NCBI GenBank assembly: GCA_002349565.1
Contig: DEDN01000021.1
Location: 16,131-38,185 of the forward strand
Reading direction: 5' to 3'
DNA length: 22,055 bases
Source: Alphaproteobacteria bacterium UBA2903
GTDB taxonomy: Bacteria > Pseudomonadota > Alphaproteobacteria > CAAGCB01 > CAG-977
A program made the position numbers and the translations under genes. The notes beneath the pieces are model-generated. The model made no database searches, had not been told where the DNA came from, and saw nothing but the letters and a program-made list of their open reading frames with translations. Below, piece by piece: positions 6,758-14,449 of the stretch; the first letter of the stretch is position 1; each line of letters begins with the position of its first letter.

Positions 6758-7870
6758 ATGGAAACAACGCCCCACCCCTTGCTGGAACTGAAAAACGTTA
6801 CCAAGTTTTTCGGGTCGAACAAAGTTTTGGACGATGTGGATTTAACCATTAACGACGGCGAGTTTTTGACGCTTTTGGGACCGTCGGGCTGCGGCAAGAC
6901 GACTTTGTTGCGCCTTATCGCGGGATTCGAGCGCCCGACATCGGGCAAAATCATTATGAACGGCAAGGAAATATCCCACTTGCCGCCCAACCGCCGCTTT
7001 GTCAACACCGTGTTTCAGCAGTATGCTTTGTTTCCGCACATGACCGTGTTCGACAACGTCGCTTTCGGTTTGCAGATGAAGGGCTTGCCCGACGAAGAAA
7101 TCGAAATCGAAGTCTTCAGCGCGCTGGAAAAAGTCAAAATGCACCAGTTCTATCTGCGCTATCCGTCCGAACTGTCCAGCGGTCAGCAGCAAAGGGTCGC
7201 CATGGCGCGCGCGTTCATCAACAATCCGAAAGTCCTGCTGTTGGACGAACCGTTGTCCGCTTTGGATTACAAACTGCGGCAGGAAATGCAGATTGAACTG
7301 AAAGAGCTTCAGCGCGATTTGGGCGTTACGTTCGTTTATGTAACGCATGACCAAGAGGAAGCGCTCTCCATGTCCGACCGCGTCGCCGTTTTGAACGAAG
7401 GCATGATTGAGCAGGTCGGCACGCCGATTCAAATCTACGAAGAGCCGAAAAATATGTTCGTCGCCAAATTCGTCGGCGAAATCAACGTGTTCGACGGCAT
7501 GATTATCAAAGTCGAAGCCGACACGTTCGACACGATTGTCGAAGGCATGTTCTACCGCTTGCGCAAACCGTCGACGTTCGACGTCAGCCGCGGCGGCAAA
7601 ATCAAAGTCTTGTTGCGTCCCGAGGATATGGTGGTCAGCAAAGTCAACGACCCCGAAGCCGAAGCCCCCGAAAACGCGTTGCGCGGGGTTATCAGCCACT
7701 TGGTTTACAAAGGGCGCACGATTGATTTGTGGATTCAGACAGCGGGCGGCAATATGGTGATGGCGACGCAGTTCTTTAACGAAGATGATCCCGAAATCAT
7801 CTATCAAGCCGACGACGTCGTAAACGTCAGCTGGATTAAAGATTGGGAGGTCATTCTGCCCGATGCTTAA
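6758..7870 (+). CDS. potA: Spermidine/putrescine ABC transporter ATP-binding protein
   Basis: 370-residue ATPase that powers polyamine uptake. Walker A GPSGCGKTT is at 41-49, the Q-loop FQQYALFPHMTVFDNV follows, the signature LSSGQQQRVAMARA starts at 139, Walker B VLLLDEP at 159-165 and the switch histidine THDQEEA at H197. A C-terminal TOBE-type regulatory domain follows (about 240-365). These match PotA closely; the signature has LSSGQ instead of LSGGQ, a mild variant. The start has AGAAGG eight bases upstream. Its stop overlaps the start of potB by eight bases. Together the three genes make a complete membrane complex but lack the periplasmic binding protein. Related importers for other compounds cannot be fully excluded. 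Confidence 0.93.
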   Translation: METTPHPLLELKNVTKFFGSNKVLDDVDLTINDGEFLTLLGPSGCGKTTLLRLIAGFERPTSGKIIMNGKEISHLPPNRRFVNTVFQQYALFPHMTVFDNVAFGLQMKGLPDEEIEIEVFSALEKVKMHQFYLRYPSELSSGQQQRVAMARAFINNPKVLLLDEPLSALDYKLRQEMQIELKELQRDLGVTFVYVTHDQEEALSMSDRVAVLNEGMIEQVGTPIQIYEEPKNMFVAKFVGEINVFDGMIIKVEADTFDTIVEGMFYRLRKPSTFDVSRGGKIKVLLRPEDMVVSKVNDPEAEAPENALRGVISHLVYKGRTIDLWIQTAGGNMVMATQFFNEDDPEIIYQADDVVNVSWIKDWEVILPDA

Positions 7871-8726
7871 AACCGCGGACAACTTCTGCCGCACGGCGGT
7901 GCTGTACTTTATTTTCATCTGGTTTGGGGTGATGGTGTTCGCGCCGAACCTGCTGGTGCTACTGGCAAGCTTTTTGACCAAAGAACCCGTTTGGTTCCTG
8001 CGTCTGCCGCTGAATTTGCAGGCGTACAGGGCTTTGGGCGACGCGGCTTTGCTGACGGTGATTTTGAAATCCGTCGGCTTGGCGTTCGTCACGACGCTGT
8101 TTTGTTTGCTGATCGGCTATCCGTTCACTTACTTCATCGCTGGGTTTTCCAAGGAAACGCGCGCGCTGTTTTTGATGCTGATTGTCGTGCCGTTCTGGAC
8201 GAACTCCCTTATCCGCAACTATGCGCTGATTGCCGTTTTAAGCGAAGACGGCTTGATTAACGCGTTTTTACTGCACTTCGGGCTGATTGCCGAACCGCTG
8301 AAGCTGTTGAACACGACGTTCGCCGTGTTCGTGGGCATGGTGTACACGCTGTTGCCGTTTATGATTCTGCCGATTTACGCCGTGCTGGAAAAAATCGACC
8401 GTAGTATCGTCGAAGCCGCGGCGGATTTGGGCGCGGGTCCTTTTGAAGTGTTTTACAAGATTGTGATTCCGCTGAGCTTTCCGGGGATTGTCGCGGGGTG
8501 CATTATGGTTTTCCTGCCCGCCTTGACGCTGTTCTATGTGTCCGACATTCTGGGCGGAGCGGATGTCAACGTTTTGGGCAGCATTATCCGCAACAAATTC
8601 ATGATTGACCATGATTGGCCGGTCGGGGCGGCTATCAGCGTCGCTTTGACGGCGTTTATGCTGGTTCTGCTTCATCTGTACTACAAAAGCGGCAACACCG
8701 TCGAACAGGAGCGTCAATTATGGTAA
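7863..8726 (+). CDS. potB: Spermidine/putrescine ABC transporter permease PotB
   Basis: 287-residue inner-membrane permease with about six membrane segments. The ATPase-coupling EAA loop reads EAAADLGAGPFEVFYKIVIP, followed by LSFPGIVAG, as in PotB/PotH. The N-terminal segment (FCRTAVLYFIFIWFGVMVF) and FWTNSLIRNYALIAVL are also typical of PotB. It overlaps potA by eight bases and potC by seven, so all three are translationally coupled. It should pair with PotC as the two halves of the channel. Confidence 0.92.
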   Translation: MLKTADNFCRTAVLYFIFIWFGVMVFAPNLLVLLASFLTKEPVWFLRLPLNLQAYRALGDAALLTVILKSVGLAFVTTLFCLLIGYPFTYFIAGFSKETRALFLMLIVVPFWTNSLIRNYALIAVLSEDGLINAFLLHFGLIAEPLKLLNTTFAVFVGMVYTLLPFMILPIYAVLEKIDRSIVEAAADLGAGPFEVFYKIVIPLSFPGIVAGCIMVFLPALTLFYVSDILGGADVNVLGSIIRNKFMIDHDWPVGAAISVALTAFMLVLLHLYYKSGNTVEQERQLW

Positions 8727-9490
8727 GCAAACTGCTCAAATCGCTGTATATCGCCGTGGTGTATCTGTTTTTGTATATGCCGCTGGCGGTGGCGATTGTG
8801 TTTTCGTTCAACGACGCCAGCAACTCCAACGCGTGGAGCGGCTTTACGACCAAATGGTACGCCAGCCTGTTGCACGACCAAAGCTTGATTAAATCGGCGG
8901 TGCGGTCTTTGTTCCTGGCGGCTTCGTCGGCGACGGTGTCGACGGTGGTCGGGACGATTATGGCGATTGCTCTGCACCGCTACCGCTTCATCGGACAGAA
9001 AGTCGTGTTCGGATCGCTGTCCGTGATTATGATGTCGCCCGAAATCATCCAAGGCATTTCTTTGGCGATGATTTTCATCGTGCTGGGGATTCCGCTGGGA
9101 TTTACGACGTTGCTTTTGGCACACACGGTTTTCTGCTTTCCGTTTGTGACGATGACGGTTCTGGCGCGGCTGAAAGGCGTCAGCCGCACGTTGGCGGAAG
9201 CGGCGGCGGATTTGGGCGCGAACGATGTCAGCATTGTGCGCCGCATTTTGATTCCGCTGATTGTCCCCGCCGTGTTCGCGGGTTGGCTGATGAGCTTTAC
9301 GCTGTCCATCGACGACGTGATTATCAGCTTTTTCGTCAGCGGAAAGTCGTATGAAATCCTGCCGCTGAAGATTTATTCCATGGTCAGAACGGGAATTCAG
9401 CCCGACGTCAACGCGTTGTGCGCGGCGCTGTTCTTTGTAACATTTGCCGTCGTGATGATTTCGTACCGTTTGGTGCGCGACAGAAAATAA
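8720..9490 (+). CDS. potC: Spermidine/putrescine ABC transporter permease PotC
   Basis: 256-residue inner-membrane permease. Family features are YMPLAVAIVFSFNDASNSNAW near the N-terminus, FTTKWYASLL, and the EAA loop EAAADLGANDVSIVRRILIP near the C-terminal third, followed by SIDDVIISFFVSG, a PotC hallmark. ATG 8720 is chosen over the longer frame from 8615 because AGGAG lies eight bases upstream and the protein then begins as PotC does. It overlaps potB by seven bases. A strong terminator follows 75 bases after the stop, and potD is absent here, so the binding protein must be encoded elsewhere if the system is used for polyamines. Confidence 0.92.
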   Translation: MVSKLLKSLYIAVVYLFLYMPLAVAIVFSFNDASNSNAWSGFTTKWYASLLHDQSLIKSAVRSLFLAASSATVSTVVGTIMAIALHRYRFIGQKVVFGSLSVIMMSPEIIQGISLAMIFIVLGIPLGFTTLLLAHTVFCFPFVTMTVLARLKGVSRTLAEAAADLGANDVSIVRRILIPLIVPAVFAGWLMSFTLSIDDVIISFFVSGKSYEILPLKIYSMVRTGIQPDVNALCAALFFVTFAVVMISYRLVRDRK

Positions 9491-9565
9491 GCTTGCATTC
9501 CGGCGGAATATGTGAGGGAATAATTTTGTCGGAGAGGTTGAATCTTATATCACCTTAAAAAGTTT

Positions 9566-9595
9566 GCCCCCGATGTAGCAGCATCGGGGGCTTTT
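9566..9595 (+). terminator. Intrinsic terminator after potABC
   Basis: GC-rich ten-base perfect stem GCCCCCGATG / CATCGGGGGC with a six-base loop, followed by TTTT and, after CC, TTTT. It closes the potABC transcript. The gap 9491-9565 before it holds no gene I can support. Confidence 0.9.
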
Positions 9596-9619
9596 CCTTT
9601 TACCAAGCGTTATGAATAC

Positions 9620-9711
9620 AGCTCAGTAAAAGAAGGACAGCCGTCAAAAGGATTTTAATCAGCTTCCCACTGTGATTGGAGATTTGAATCTTGTTCATCT
9701 CCCTTCCGCTC
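9620..9711 (+). other. Degenerate tRNA-Gly(CCC)-like remnant in the gap 9596-9782
   Basis: This gap has no convincing gene. Three pieces recall a bacterial glycine tRNA in the right order: AGCTCAGT (9620-9627, D-arm), CAGCTTCCCA (9660-9669, anticodon loop with CCC) and CTTCCGCTC (9703-9711, 3' acceptor strand). The spacing between D-arm and anticodon is too long, the T-loop reads TTTGAAT without the invariant C, and the acceptor strand finds no partner upstream. It cannot fold as a working tRNA. It may be a decayed tRNA or an old integration site. Small hairpins at 9704-9715 and 9725-9741 lie alongside. The minus-strand open frame across it (9655-9837) looks like antisense noise. Confidence 0.3.
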
Positions 9712-9782
9712 GGAAGACCGAGCTGCGCCTGAATCGGGCGCGGTTATCGTTTTAAGGGATAAATCTTTCTGTTTTGTAAGTA

Positions 9783-10523
9783 TTACAAGAATGTATCGAT
9801 TTTTTGTGTAAAACGGCATTTGGGATAGTTGCTGCATCCCATAAACTGTCCGTAACGTCCGTTTCTGACAACAAGCTTAGCCCCGCAGCGCGGGCAAATA
9901 CCGCATTCAATCCGATGAGTGCGATATTCTCTGTTCTGTTCAATTTCTTGAATATGCTGTGTTTGATTTTCCGAAGAAGACAGATTGTTTTCCGAAATCT
10001 GTTCGATAACACAAAGCACATCGGCATTTGTCAGAATTTTATCCGTATAACTTTTTATAAATCCGTTTACTTCAGATATATACATAACATTTTCGCCGAA
10101 ATATCCTTTGAGAGTGGCTTTTGATGAAAAGGCGATGACGGATATGAAAAAATCGGCGGGAAGATTCAACAATTTTTTTAAGGCAAAGATATGTCCTTGA
10201 TTTTGAAGTACGGGGTTGTAAAAAGAATGTTTTTCTCCATAAATATTCTGCGTCCATTGTCTTGATGTATCGGAACCAAAAATCCACCCTTTGTAATTTT
10301 TGGTTTCAATCACAAATATACCATAAGCGGATACTACGATATGGTCGATTTGCGAACTTTTTCCGTCTATGTATAATAAGACGTTATTGAACACAGTGTA
10401 TTCTTTTGGGAGAAACGAAAGTAATGCTGAAACTTTTGCTTCGCCGATTTTCCCTAAGAAAAAACTGGACTTAAAAAGAATTCCGACAATAAAGACGAAT
10501 AAAACAAGGATTGTTTGTATCAT
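9783..10523 (-). CDS. NERD-domain nuclease-like protein with topoisomerase-type zinc finger
   Basis: 246 residues. A membrane segment at about residues 2-18 is followed by a NERD domain (about 25-135): GEAKV, then QIDHIVVSAYGIFVIETKNYKG with D60, E73 and K75 forming the D...ExK nuclease pattern, and E28 before it. The C-terminus carries a four-cysteine topoisomerase-I-type finger (C210, C213, C230, C236; CPRCG then GCSNYPKC). NERD proteins are predicted nucleases often found with mobile or defence-related DNA; the finger would bind DNA. The gene overlaps the upstream lipoprotein-like gene by four bases (ATGA). Base composition is clearly AT-rich compared with the flanks, suggesting horizontal gain. 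Activity and target are unknown. Confidence 0.88.
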   Translation of the reverse strand: MIQTILVLFVFIVGILFKSSFFLGKIGEAKVSALLSFLPKEYTVFNNVLLYIDGKSSQIDHIVVSAYGIFVIETKNYKGWIFGSDTSRQWTQNIYGEKHSFYNPVLQNQGHIFALKKLLNLPADFFISVIAFSSKATLKGYFGENVMYISEVNGFIKSYTDKILTNADVLCVIEQISENNLSSSENQTQHIQEIEQNREYRTHRIECGICPRCGAKLVVRNGRYGQFMGCSNYPKCRFTQKIDTFL

Positions 10524-10939
10524 TGTTTGTATTTGTTGATTATTTTTAAAACGGGGACTGTTTTCATTCTTTTAAATTCCCCACGTCCTGCTTCATATTG
10601 ATATGTTCCTTCAAAAGATATGCATTGTTTTTTCGAAGGTTTAATAATTTGATCGTCGTAATATATTTTTCCTTCTTTTTTAGGGACATACACGGTTAAG
10701 CCAAAGCAGGTTAAATCTTTGTCGTACTCGTTTGTTTCGCAGGCATCAGCGAGCGCGAATTTATCCAATACCTGAAAAATTTTAACGGCAGGGATGTCTT
10801 CACACTTCTCATTCAATACAAGTTCTTTTTTTACTTTTTTTGCTGGCGGAGTGTAAACGGTTGCGGCATCAAATTCGTTTCCATTTATGATGCTGCACGA
10901 ACAAGTTGCCAAAACCGAAAGGATAAGAAATTTTTTCAT
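10520..10939 (-). CDS. Putative small lipoprotein, hypothetical
   Basis: 139 residues starting at ATG 10939, chosen because AGG lies six bases upstream and the protein then opens with a signal sequence (MKKFLILSVLATCSCSI). Cleavage before C13 or C15 would give a lipoprotein, though neither site is an ideal lipobox. The mature part is polar, with four more cysteines (EKCED, DACET, LTCFG, KQCIS) that could form disulfides in the periplasm. I recognise no family. Overlap with the NERD gene (ATGA) implies one operon. Both genes are AT-rich: the 60 bases 10561-10620 contain 19 G or C (32%), against 34 of 60 (57%) at 18301-18360 in gatB. A possible minus-strand -10 (CTATCC, 10969-10974) lies upstream without a well-spaced -35. 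Confidence 0.7.
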   Translation of the reverse strand: MKKFLILSVLATCSCSIINGNEFDAATVYTPPAKKVKKELVLNEKCEDIPAVKIFQVLDKFALADACETNEYDKDLTCFGLTVYVPKKEGKIYYDDQIIKPSKKQCISFEGTYQYEAGRGEFKRMKTVPVLKIINKYKQ

Positions 10940-11066
10940 TGCAAACCTCGCTCTAAATGCTGCTAAAAGGATAGCATAGTTTTCAAAGCTGTAAAACACC
11001 CTTTGTTGAAAAATGGAGACGGGCGGCGGAAAAGCGTTTTTCCCTTAAAAAAACGGATTTGAATCC

Positions 11067-11095
11067 TTTACAAACTTTTTACCTGTTTGTAAGAT
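11067..11095 (+). promoter_or_regulatory. Promoter with embedded inverted repeat upstream of DUF47-pit
   Basis: TTTACA (11067-11072) and TAAGAT (11090-11095) are spaced by 17 bases, a plausible housekeeping promoter. A perfect inverted repeat TTACAAAC (11068-11075) / GTTTGTAA (11085-11092), arms separated by nine bases, covers both elements. A protein bound there would block RNA polymerase, so this is a candidate operator. It does not look like a clear Pho box. The leader (11096-11159) holds a small CGCCC/GGGCG hairpin at 11117-11131. The rest of the gap from 11000 holds no gene. Confidence 0.5.
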
Positions 11096-11159
11096 GATAA
11101 ATTAAATGAAAATATACGCCCTTGTCGGGCGGCGTTCTTGTGTGAAAGAGGATTTTGAT

Positions 11160-11822
11160 ATGAATTTATCCAAAGGTTTTTCAATGTTTTACGGCAGCCG
11201 CGCGCTGGAAAACAAAATCGACGAATTCTTGGACCGCATTTCCGAAGCGGGCTTGATTTACAAAAAAGCGATTCATGTCTTCCTTGAACACGGTGTGACC
11301 GAGGACTTTGTAACCCACGCGGAACAAATCGGTCATATCGAAAGCCGCGCCGACGAACTGCGCCGCGAAGTCGAAGCGGGACTGTATGAACAGAACCTGA
11401 TTCCCGATTTGCGCGCCGACGTGCTGAGTCTGGTCGAAGATTTGGACGCCATTTTGAACGCATACGACGCCAGCGGATACCGTTTCACGATTGAACAGCC
11501 CGTTTTCCCCGCGACGCTTCATCCCGACATTTTGGCGATTGTCGATTCCGTAACAAACTCGGTCGAACAGATTACAATCGCATCCAGAACGTTTTTCCGC
11601 GACTTCAATTCCTGCCGCGACTATATCCACAAAGTCCGTTTCTATGAAAGCGAAGCCGACAGAATCAGCACCAAAATCAAACGCGCGATTTATTCGTCCG
11701 ATTTGCCTTTGGCGAACAAAATGCACCTGTGCAGCTTTGTCGAAATGATTGACAATCTGGCGGATATGGCGGAAGACATCACCGACAAACTGGCGATTTA
11801 CGTTATCAAGCGCGATAACTGA
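11160..11822 (+). CDS. DUF47 / PhoU-like phosphate transport regulator
   Basis: 220-residue all-helical protein of the DUF47 (Pit accessory, PhoU-like) family. Repeated acidic metal-binding-type segments are visible: HIESRADELRREVE, LVEDLDAILN, FYESEADRISTKIKRAIY and the C-terminal EMIDNLADMAEDITDKLAIYV. The ATG at 11160 is chosen over the longer frame from 11106 because AGAGG lies eight bases upstream and the protein then begins like its family. It lies 14 bases before the PiT transporter gene, the usual arrangement for DUF47, and probably controls that transporter. No transmembrane segment is seen, so it acts on the cytoplasmic side. Confidence 0.9.
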   Translation: MNLSKGFSMFYGSRALENKIDEFLDRISEAGLIYKKAIHVFLEHGVTEDFVTHAEQIGHIESRADELRREVEAGLYEQNLIPDLRADVLSLVEDLDAILNAYDASGYRFTIEQPVFPATLHPDILAIVDSVTNSVEQITIASRTFFRDFNSCRDYIHKVRFYESEADRISTKIKRAIYSSDLPLANKMHLCSFVEMIDNLADMAEDITDKLAIYVIKRDN

Positions 11823-11836
11823 CAAAGGCGGGCGTT

Positions 11837-13357
11837 ATGGGCTTTACGGGACTGATTTTCCTTTCAAGCGGTTTGTTTTTGGGGTGGTCGCTGGGCGCGA
11901 ACGACGCGGCGAACATCTTTGGCACGGCGGTCAGCACCCGCATGGTCAAATTCAAAACCGCGGCAATCGTTTGCAGTATCTTCATCGCTTTGGGCGCGGT
12001 CATCAGCGGCGTCGGCGCGGCGTACACTTTGGGCAGTTTGGGCGCGGTCAACGCGATTGCCGGCTCTTTTGTCACGGCGTTTGCGGCGGCTTTTACCGTG
12101 TATTCGATGATCAAGTGCGGATTGCCCGTGTCCGTGTCCCAAGCCGTCGTCGGCGCGATTATCGGCTGGAACTGGTTTACCGATTCCGTTACCGATGTTC
12201 AGTCCGTTGTCAAAATCGCATCGACATGGGTGGCTTGCCCGTTGCTGGCGGGAACTTTTTCCGCCGTTATTTACTTGGTGCTGAACCGATTGTTGCGCTC
12301 TGCCAAAATTCACTTGTTGCGCCGCGATTTCTGCACCCGCATCGCCATGATTGTCACGGGTGCGTTCGGCGCATATTCTTTGGGCGCAAACAATATGGCA
12401 AACGTTGTCGGCGTGTTCGTCCCCGTCGCTCCGTTCGTTGATTTCAACTTTGCGGGACTGCACATTTCCGCCGTTCAACAGCTGTTTTTCGTCGGTTCCG
12501 TTGCGACCGCCGTCGGTGTTTTCACCTATTCCAACCGCGTTATGGGGACGGTCGGCAAAGGATTGATGCCGTTGTCTCCGTTTGCCGCTTGGGTAGTCGT
12601 CGTCGCGCAGTCCATGGTGCTGTTCCTGTTCGCGTCCGAAGGGCTGGAATATTTTCTGGCTTCGCACAATCTGCCTACCGTTCCTCTGGTTCCCGTATCC
12701 AGTACGCAAGCCGTCGTCGGTGCGGTCATCGGCATCGGGCTGTGCAAAGGGGCGGCGAAAACAATCAAGTGGAGCGTCGTCGGACGTATCGTCTGCGGGT
12801 GGGTCATTACTCCCGTTATTGCGGCGACAATCTGCTTTTTTGCCCTGTTTTTCATGCAGAACGTCTTTTATCAGCGCGTCTACACGCCGAAAACCTACTT
12901 TATTTCGGAACGCGTCTATAACAGAATGGTTGCCGACGGTCTGCCCGCCAATCAAATCGGCGTGCTGAAAGGCGAACGCTACAAATCGGGCGTCGAATTT
13001 ATGTCCGCTGTCCGCGCCCGCGTCGGCAAAATGTCGGGCGAGACCGAACAGAAATTGCTTAACACCGCCGAACTGCTGAAAATCTATATCGACCCCGAAA
13101 AGTTTGAAAATCTGGATCCCCAAATGTTTTCGGAAGAACAGATTTCCCAAATCAAACAGCTTTCGGGCTTGACGTTCAGCTACCGCTGGGAACTGCAGGA
13201 TGCGCTGATAAAAATCAGCTCCGAATGGGCTTACCGTCCCGCGACCGTCATTAACAAGCGCTACAACAAAGCTCTTGCCGTTCAGCTGTCCCAAATCGAA
13301 AGCGTCTTTACGGTTCGGAAAAAAGCCAAAAAACTCAACCTGCTGTACGAAGACTAA
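11837..13357 (+). CDS. PiT-family inorganic phosphate transporter
   Basis: 506-residue membrane transporter with the two inverted PiT halves. Half one has LGANDAANIFGTAVSTR (D23) and PVSVSQAVVGAIIGW; half two has LGANNMANVVGVFVPVAP (N186) and VPVSSTQAVVGAVIGIG. About ten membrane segments end near residue 350. The remaining 155 or so residues are soluble and charged, with no family I recognise; typical PiT proteins end soon after the last membrane segment. The second signature has Asn where Asp is common, a variant I believe occurs in some bacterial subfamilies. It is cotranscribed with the DUF47 gene. Phosphate (ion-coupled) is the likely substrate; sulfate-type relatives are less likely given the neighbour. 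Confidence 0.9.
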   Translation: MGFTGLIFLSSGLFLGWSLGANDAANIFGTAVSTRMVKFKTAAIVCSIFIALGAVISGVGAAYTLGSLGAVNAIAGSFVTAFAAAFTVYSMIKCGLPVSVSQAVVGAIIGWNWFTDSVTDVQSVVKIASTWVACPLLAGTFSAVIYLVLNRLLRSAKIHLLRRDFCTRIAMIVTGAFGAYSLGANNMANVVGVFVPVAPFVDFNFAGLHISAVQQLFFVGSVATAVGVFTYSNRVMGTVGKGLMPLSPFAAWVVVVAQSMVLFLFASEGLEYFLASHNLPTVPLVPVSSTQAVVGAVIGIGLCKGAAKTIKWSVVGRIVCGWVITPVIAATICFFALFFMQNVFYQRVYTPKTYFISERVYNRMVADGLPANQIGVLKGERYKSGVEFMSAVRARVGKMSGETEQKLLNTAELLKIYIDPEKFENLDPQMFSEEQISQIKQLSGLTFSYRWELQDALIKISSEWAYRPATVINKRYNKALAVQLSQIESVFTVRKKAKKLNLLYED

Positions 13358-13395
13358 ACGGCTTTTGTAGACAAAAAATCAGACAAAACGCTTGC

Positions 13396-13441
13396 AAAAA
13401 TCGGACAATCTGTTATTGTGACGGAAAGTCCGATTTTTTTT
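13396..13441 (+). terminator. Long-loop hairpin with T run after the PiT gene
   Basis: Eleven-base perfect stem AAAAATCGGAC / GTCCGATTTTT with a 21-base loop, followed by further T, 39 bases after the PiT stop. It can end the phosphate operon. The same stretch also holds TTGCAA (13392-13397) and TTATTG (13414-13419), which may be the promoter for the next gene, so the two signals overlap. Confidence 0.5.
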
Positions 13442-13453
13442 GGAGATTAAGCG

Positions 13454-14449
13454 ATGCCCAAATCCGTTGCCGAGTTTATGGATAAATCCGTTAAAACATA
13501 CGCTTGCGGCGAAAAAGCGCAACAGGCGAAAAACGTTTTGACCGCGGCTTTCACCGCTTCGGATAAACGCAAGCAAAAGGAAGAATCCGCCGAATTTGCG
13601 CGCTTGGTCGATTTGGTCATGCAAACCGACAAAGGGCGCGACACGCTGACGGAACTGTCCGAACTGGGGTATACGTTTACTTTTGAAAAAGGGAATTTCG
13701 GCGGTTTTTGCGAACCGACAAGCAAAAAAATCGCGGTCAATCCGAACTTTGGCGACGGGTACGCTTTGCAAACCATCGTTCACGAAGGACAGCACGCCAT
13801 TCAAGCGGCGCACGAACCTGAAAACACGCCGAAAACGGAACAGCTGAACATTGCGTCCATTTTGCGCCGTGAACGCGCGATGGAAGCCGACGCCTGCGCG
13901 CACGAAGCCGCTTTCACTTATCAATGCCGCGACGTTCTGCCCGAAGTGTATGCCGAAGCCGAGAAAAACGACATGCCGATGTTTCGCGCTTTCGTCGCCG
14001 AAATGGACAAGTCGGGCGACGAAAAGAAAGCCATGCAGGCAAGCTTTCAGGCGTGGTACGGCTATGATTATTTCCGTGATTTCTATGACGACGCGCACAG
14101 GGACGAAATCGATTTTTATGCCCAAAAAGGCAAGGAAAGCGGCAGAAAAGATCTGTTCGGCAAAGAATTGCCTGCCCGCGACGTTGCGGATACTTGCCTG
14201 TATAAAGGAAAACCGTATGTTTCCGCCGATATGCTGATGTCGGATTCCGCATTTTCCGTTTTGAAAAAGGACAAGGCGGGCTATATGAAAATCGCGGCGG
14301 ATTACGCTAAAACGGTCGGAGTGAAAGCCGATGAATCGGTTTGGGCCATGGCGGAACGCGACAAAAACGGAAAAATCCTCCGGTCTGCGCAAAATCGGGC
14401 GAAAACGGCGGCTTTGTCAAAAGCCGTCGCATCTGCGCGCGGGCGTTAA
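13454..14449 (+). CDS. Putative zinc metallopeptidase (DUF6782-like)
   Basis: 331-residue soluble protein without signal peptide. A zincin motif HEGQH (H110, E111, H114) lies in TIVHEGQHAIQAAH, and a probable third ligand E144 lies 30 residues later in RRERAMEADACAHEAAF. This spacing and the EADA box fit the DUF6782 putative metallopeptidase group. The second half (about 160-330) is helical and charged, with aromatic patches (FQAWYGYDYFRDFYDD), and ends in a basic tail. GGAG lies eight bases before the ATG. It stands alone between two hairpin/stop boundaries: its stop overlaps that of convergent mscS by four bases. The substrate is unknown; a cytosolic peptidase or a secreted effector without classical signal are both possible. 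Confidence 0.75.
   Translation: MPKSVAEFMDKSVKTYACGEKAQQAKNVLTAAFTASDKRKQKEESAEFARLVDLVMQTDKGRDTLTELSELGYTFTFEKGNFGGFCEPTSKKIAVNPNFGDGYALQTIVHEGQHAIQAAHEPENTPKTEQLNIASILRRERAMEADACAHEAAFTYQCRDVLPEVYAEAEKNDMPMFRAFVAEMDKSGDEKKAMQASFQAWYGYDYFRDFYDDAHRDEIDFYAQKGKESGRKDLFGKELPARDVADTCLYKGKPYVSADMLMSDSAFSVLKKDKAGYMKIAADYAKTVGVKADESVWAMAERDKNGKILRSAQNRAKTAALSKAVASARGR

Noticed and set aside
6842..8092. Minus-strand open frame of 416 codons across potA and potB
   Set aside because: Antisense shadow; potA and potB have full motif sets in the other direction.
9600..9720. Functional tRNA-Gly gene
   Set aside because: The acceptor strands do not pair, the T-loop lacks the invariant C and the arms are wrongly spaced; kept only as a possible remnant.
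9655..9837. Minus-strand 60-codon frame with a DEQDSNLQ-like peptide
   Set aside because: Such peptides commonly arise from reading tRNA-like DNA in antisense; it also overlaps the end of the NERD gene and has no ribosome site.
11021..11044. Terminator for read-through before the DUF47 gene
   Set aside because: Only a six-base AT-rich stem (GGAAAA/TTTTCC) with no T run after it.
11060..11100. Pho box for PhoB control of the phosphate operon
   Set aside because: The direct repeat pattern CTGTCAT-N4-CTGTCAT is not recognisable; the inverted repeat is the clearer signal.
11864..13294. Minus-strand open frame of 476 codons across the PiT gene
   Set aside because: Antisense shadow of a transporter with clear GAND motifs; the product is low-complexity Asp/Arg/Gln/Asn-rich.
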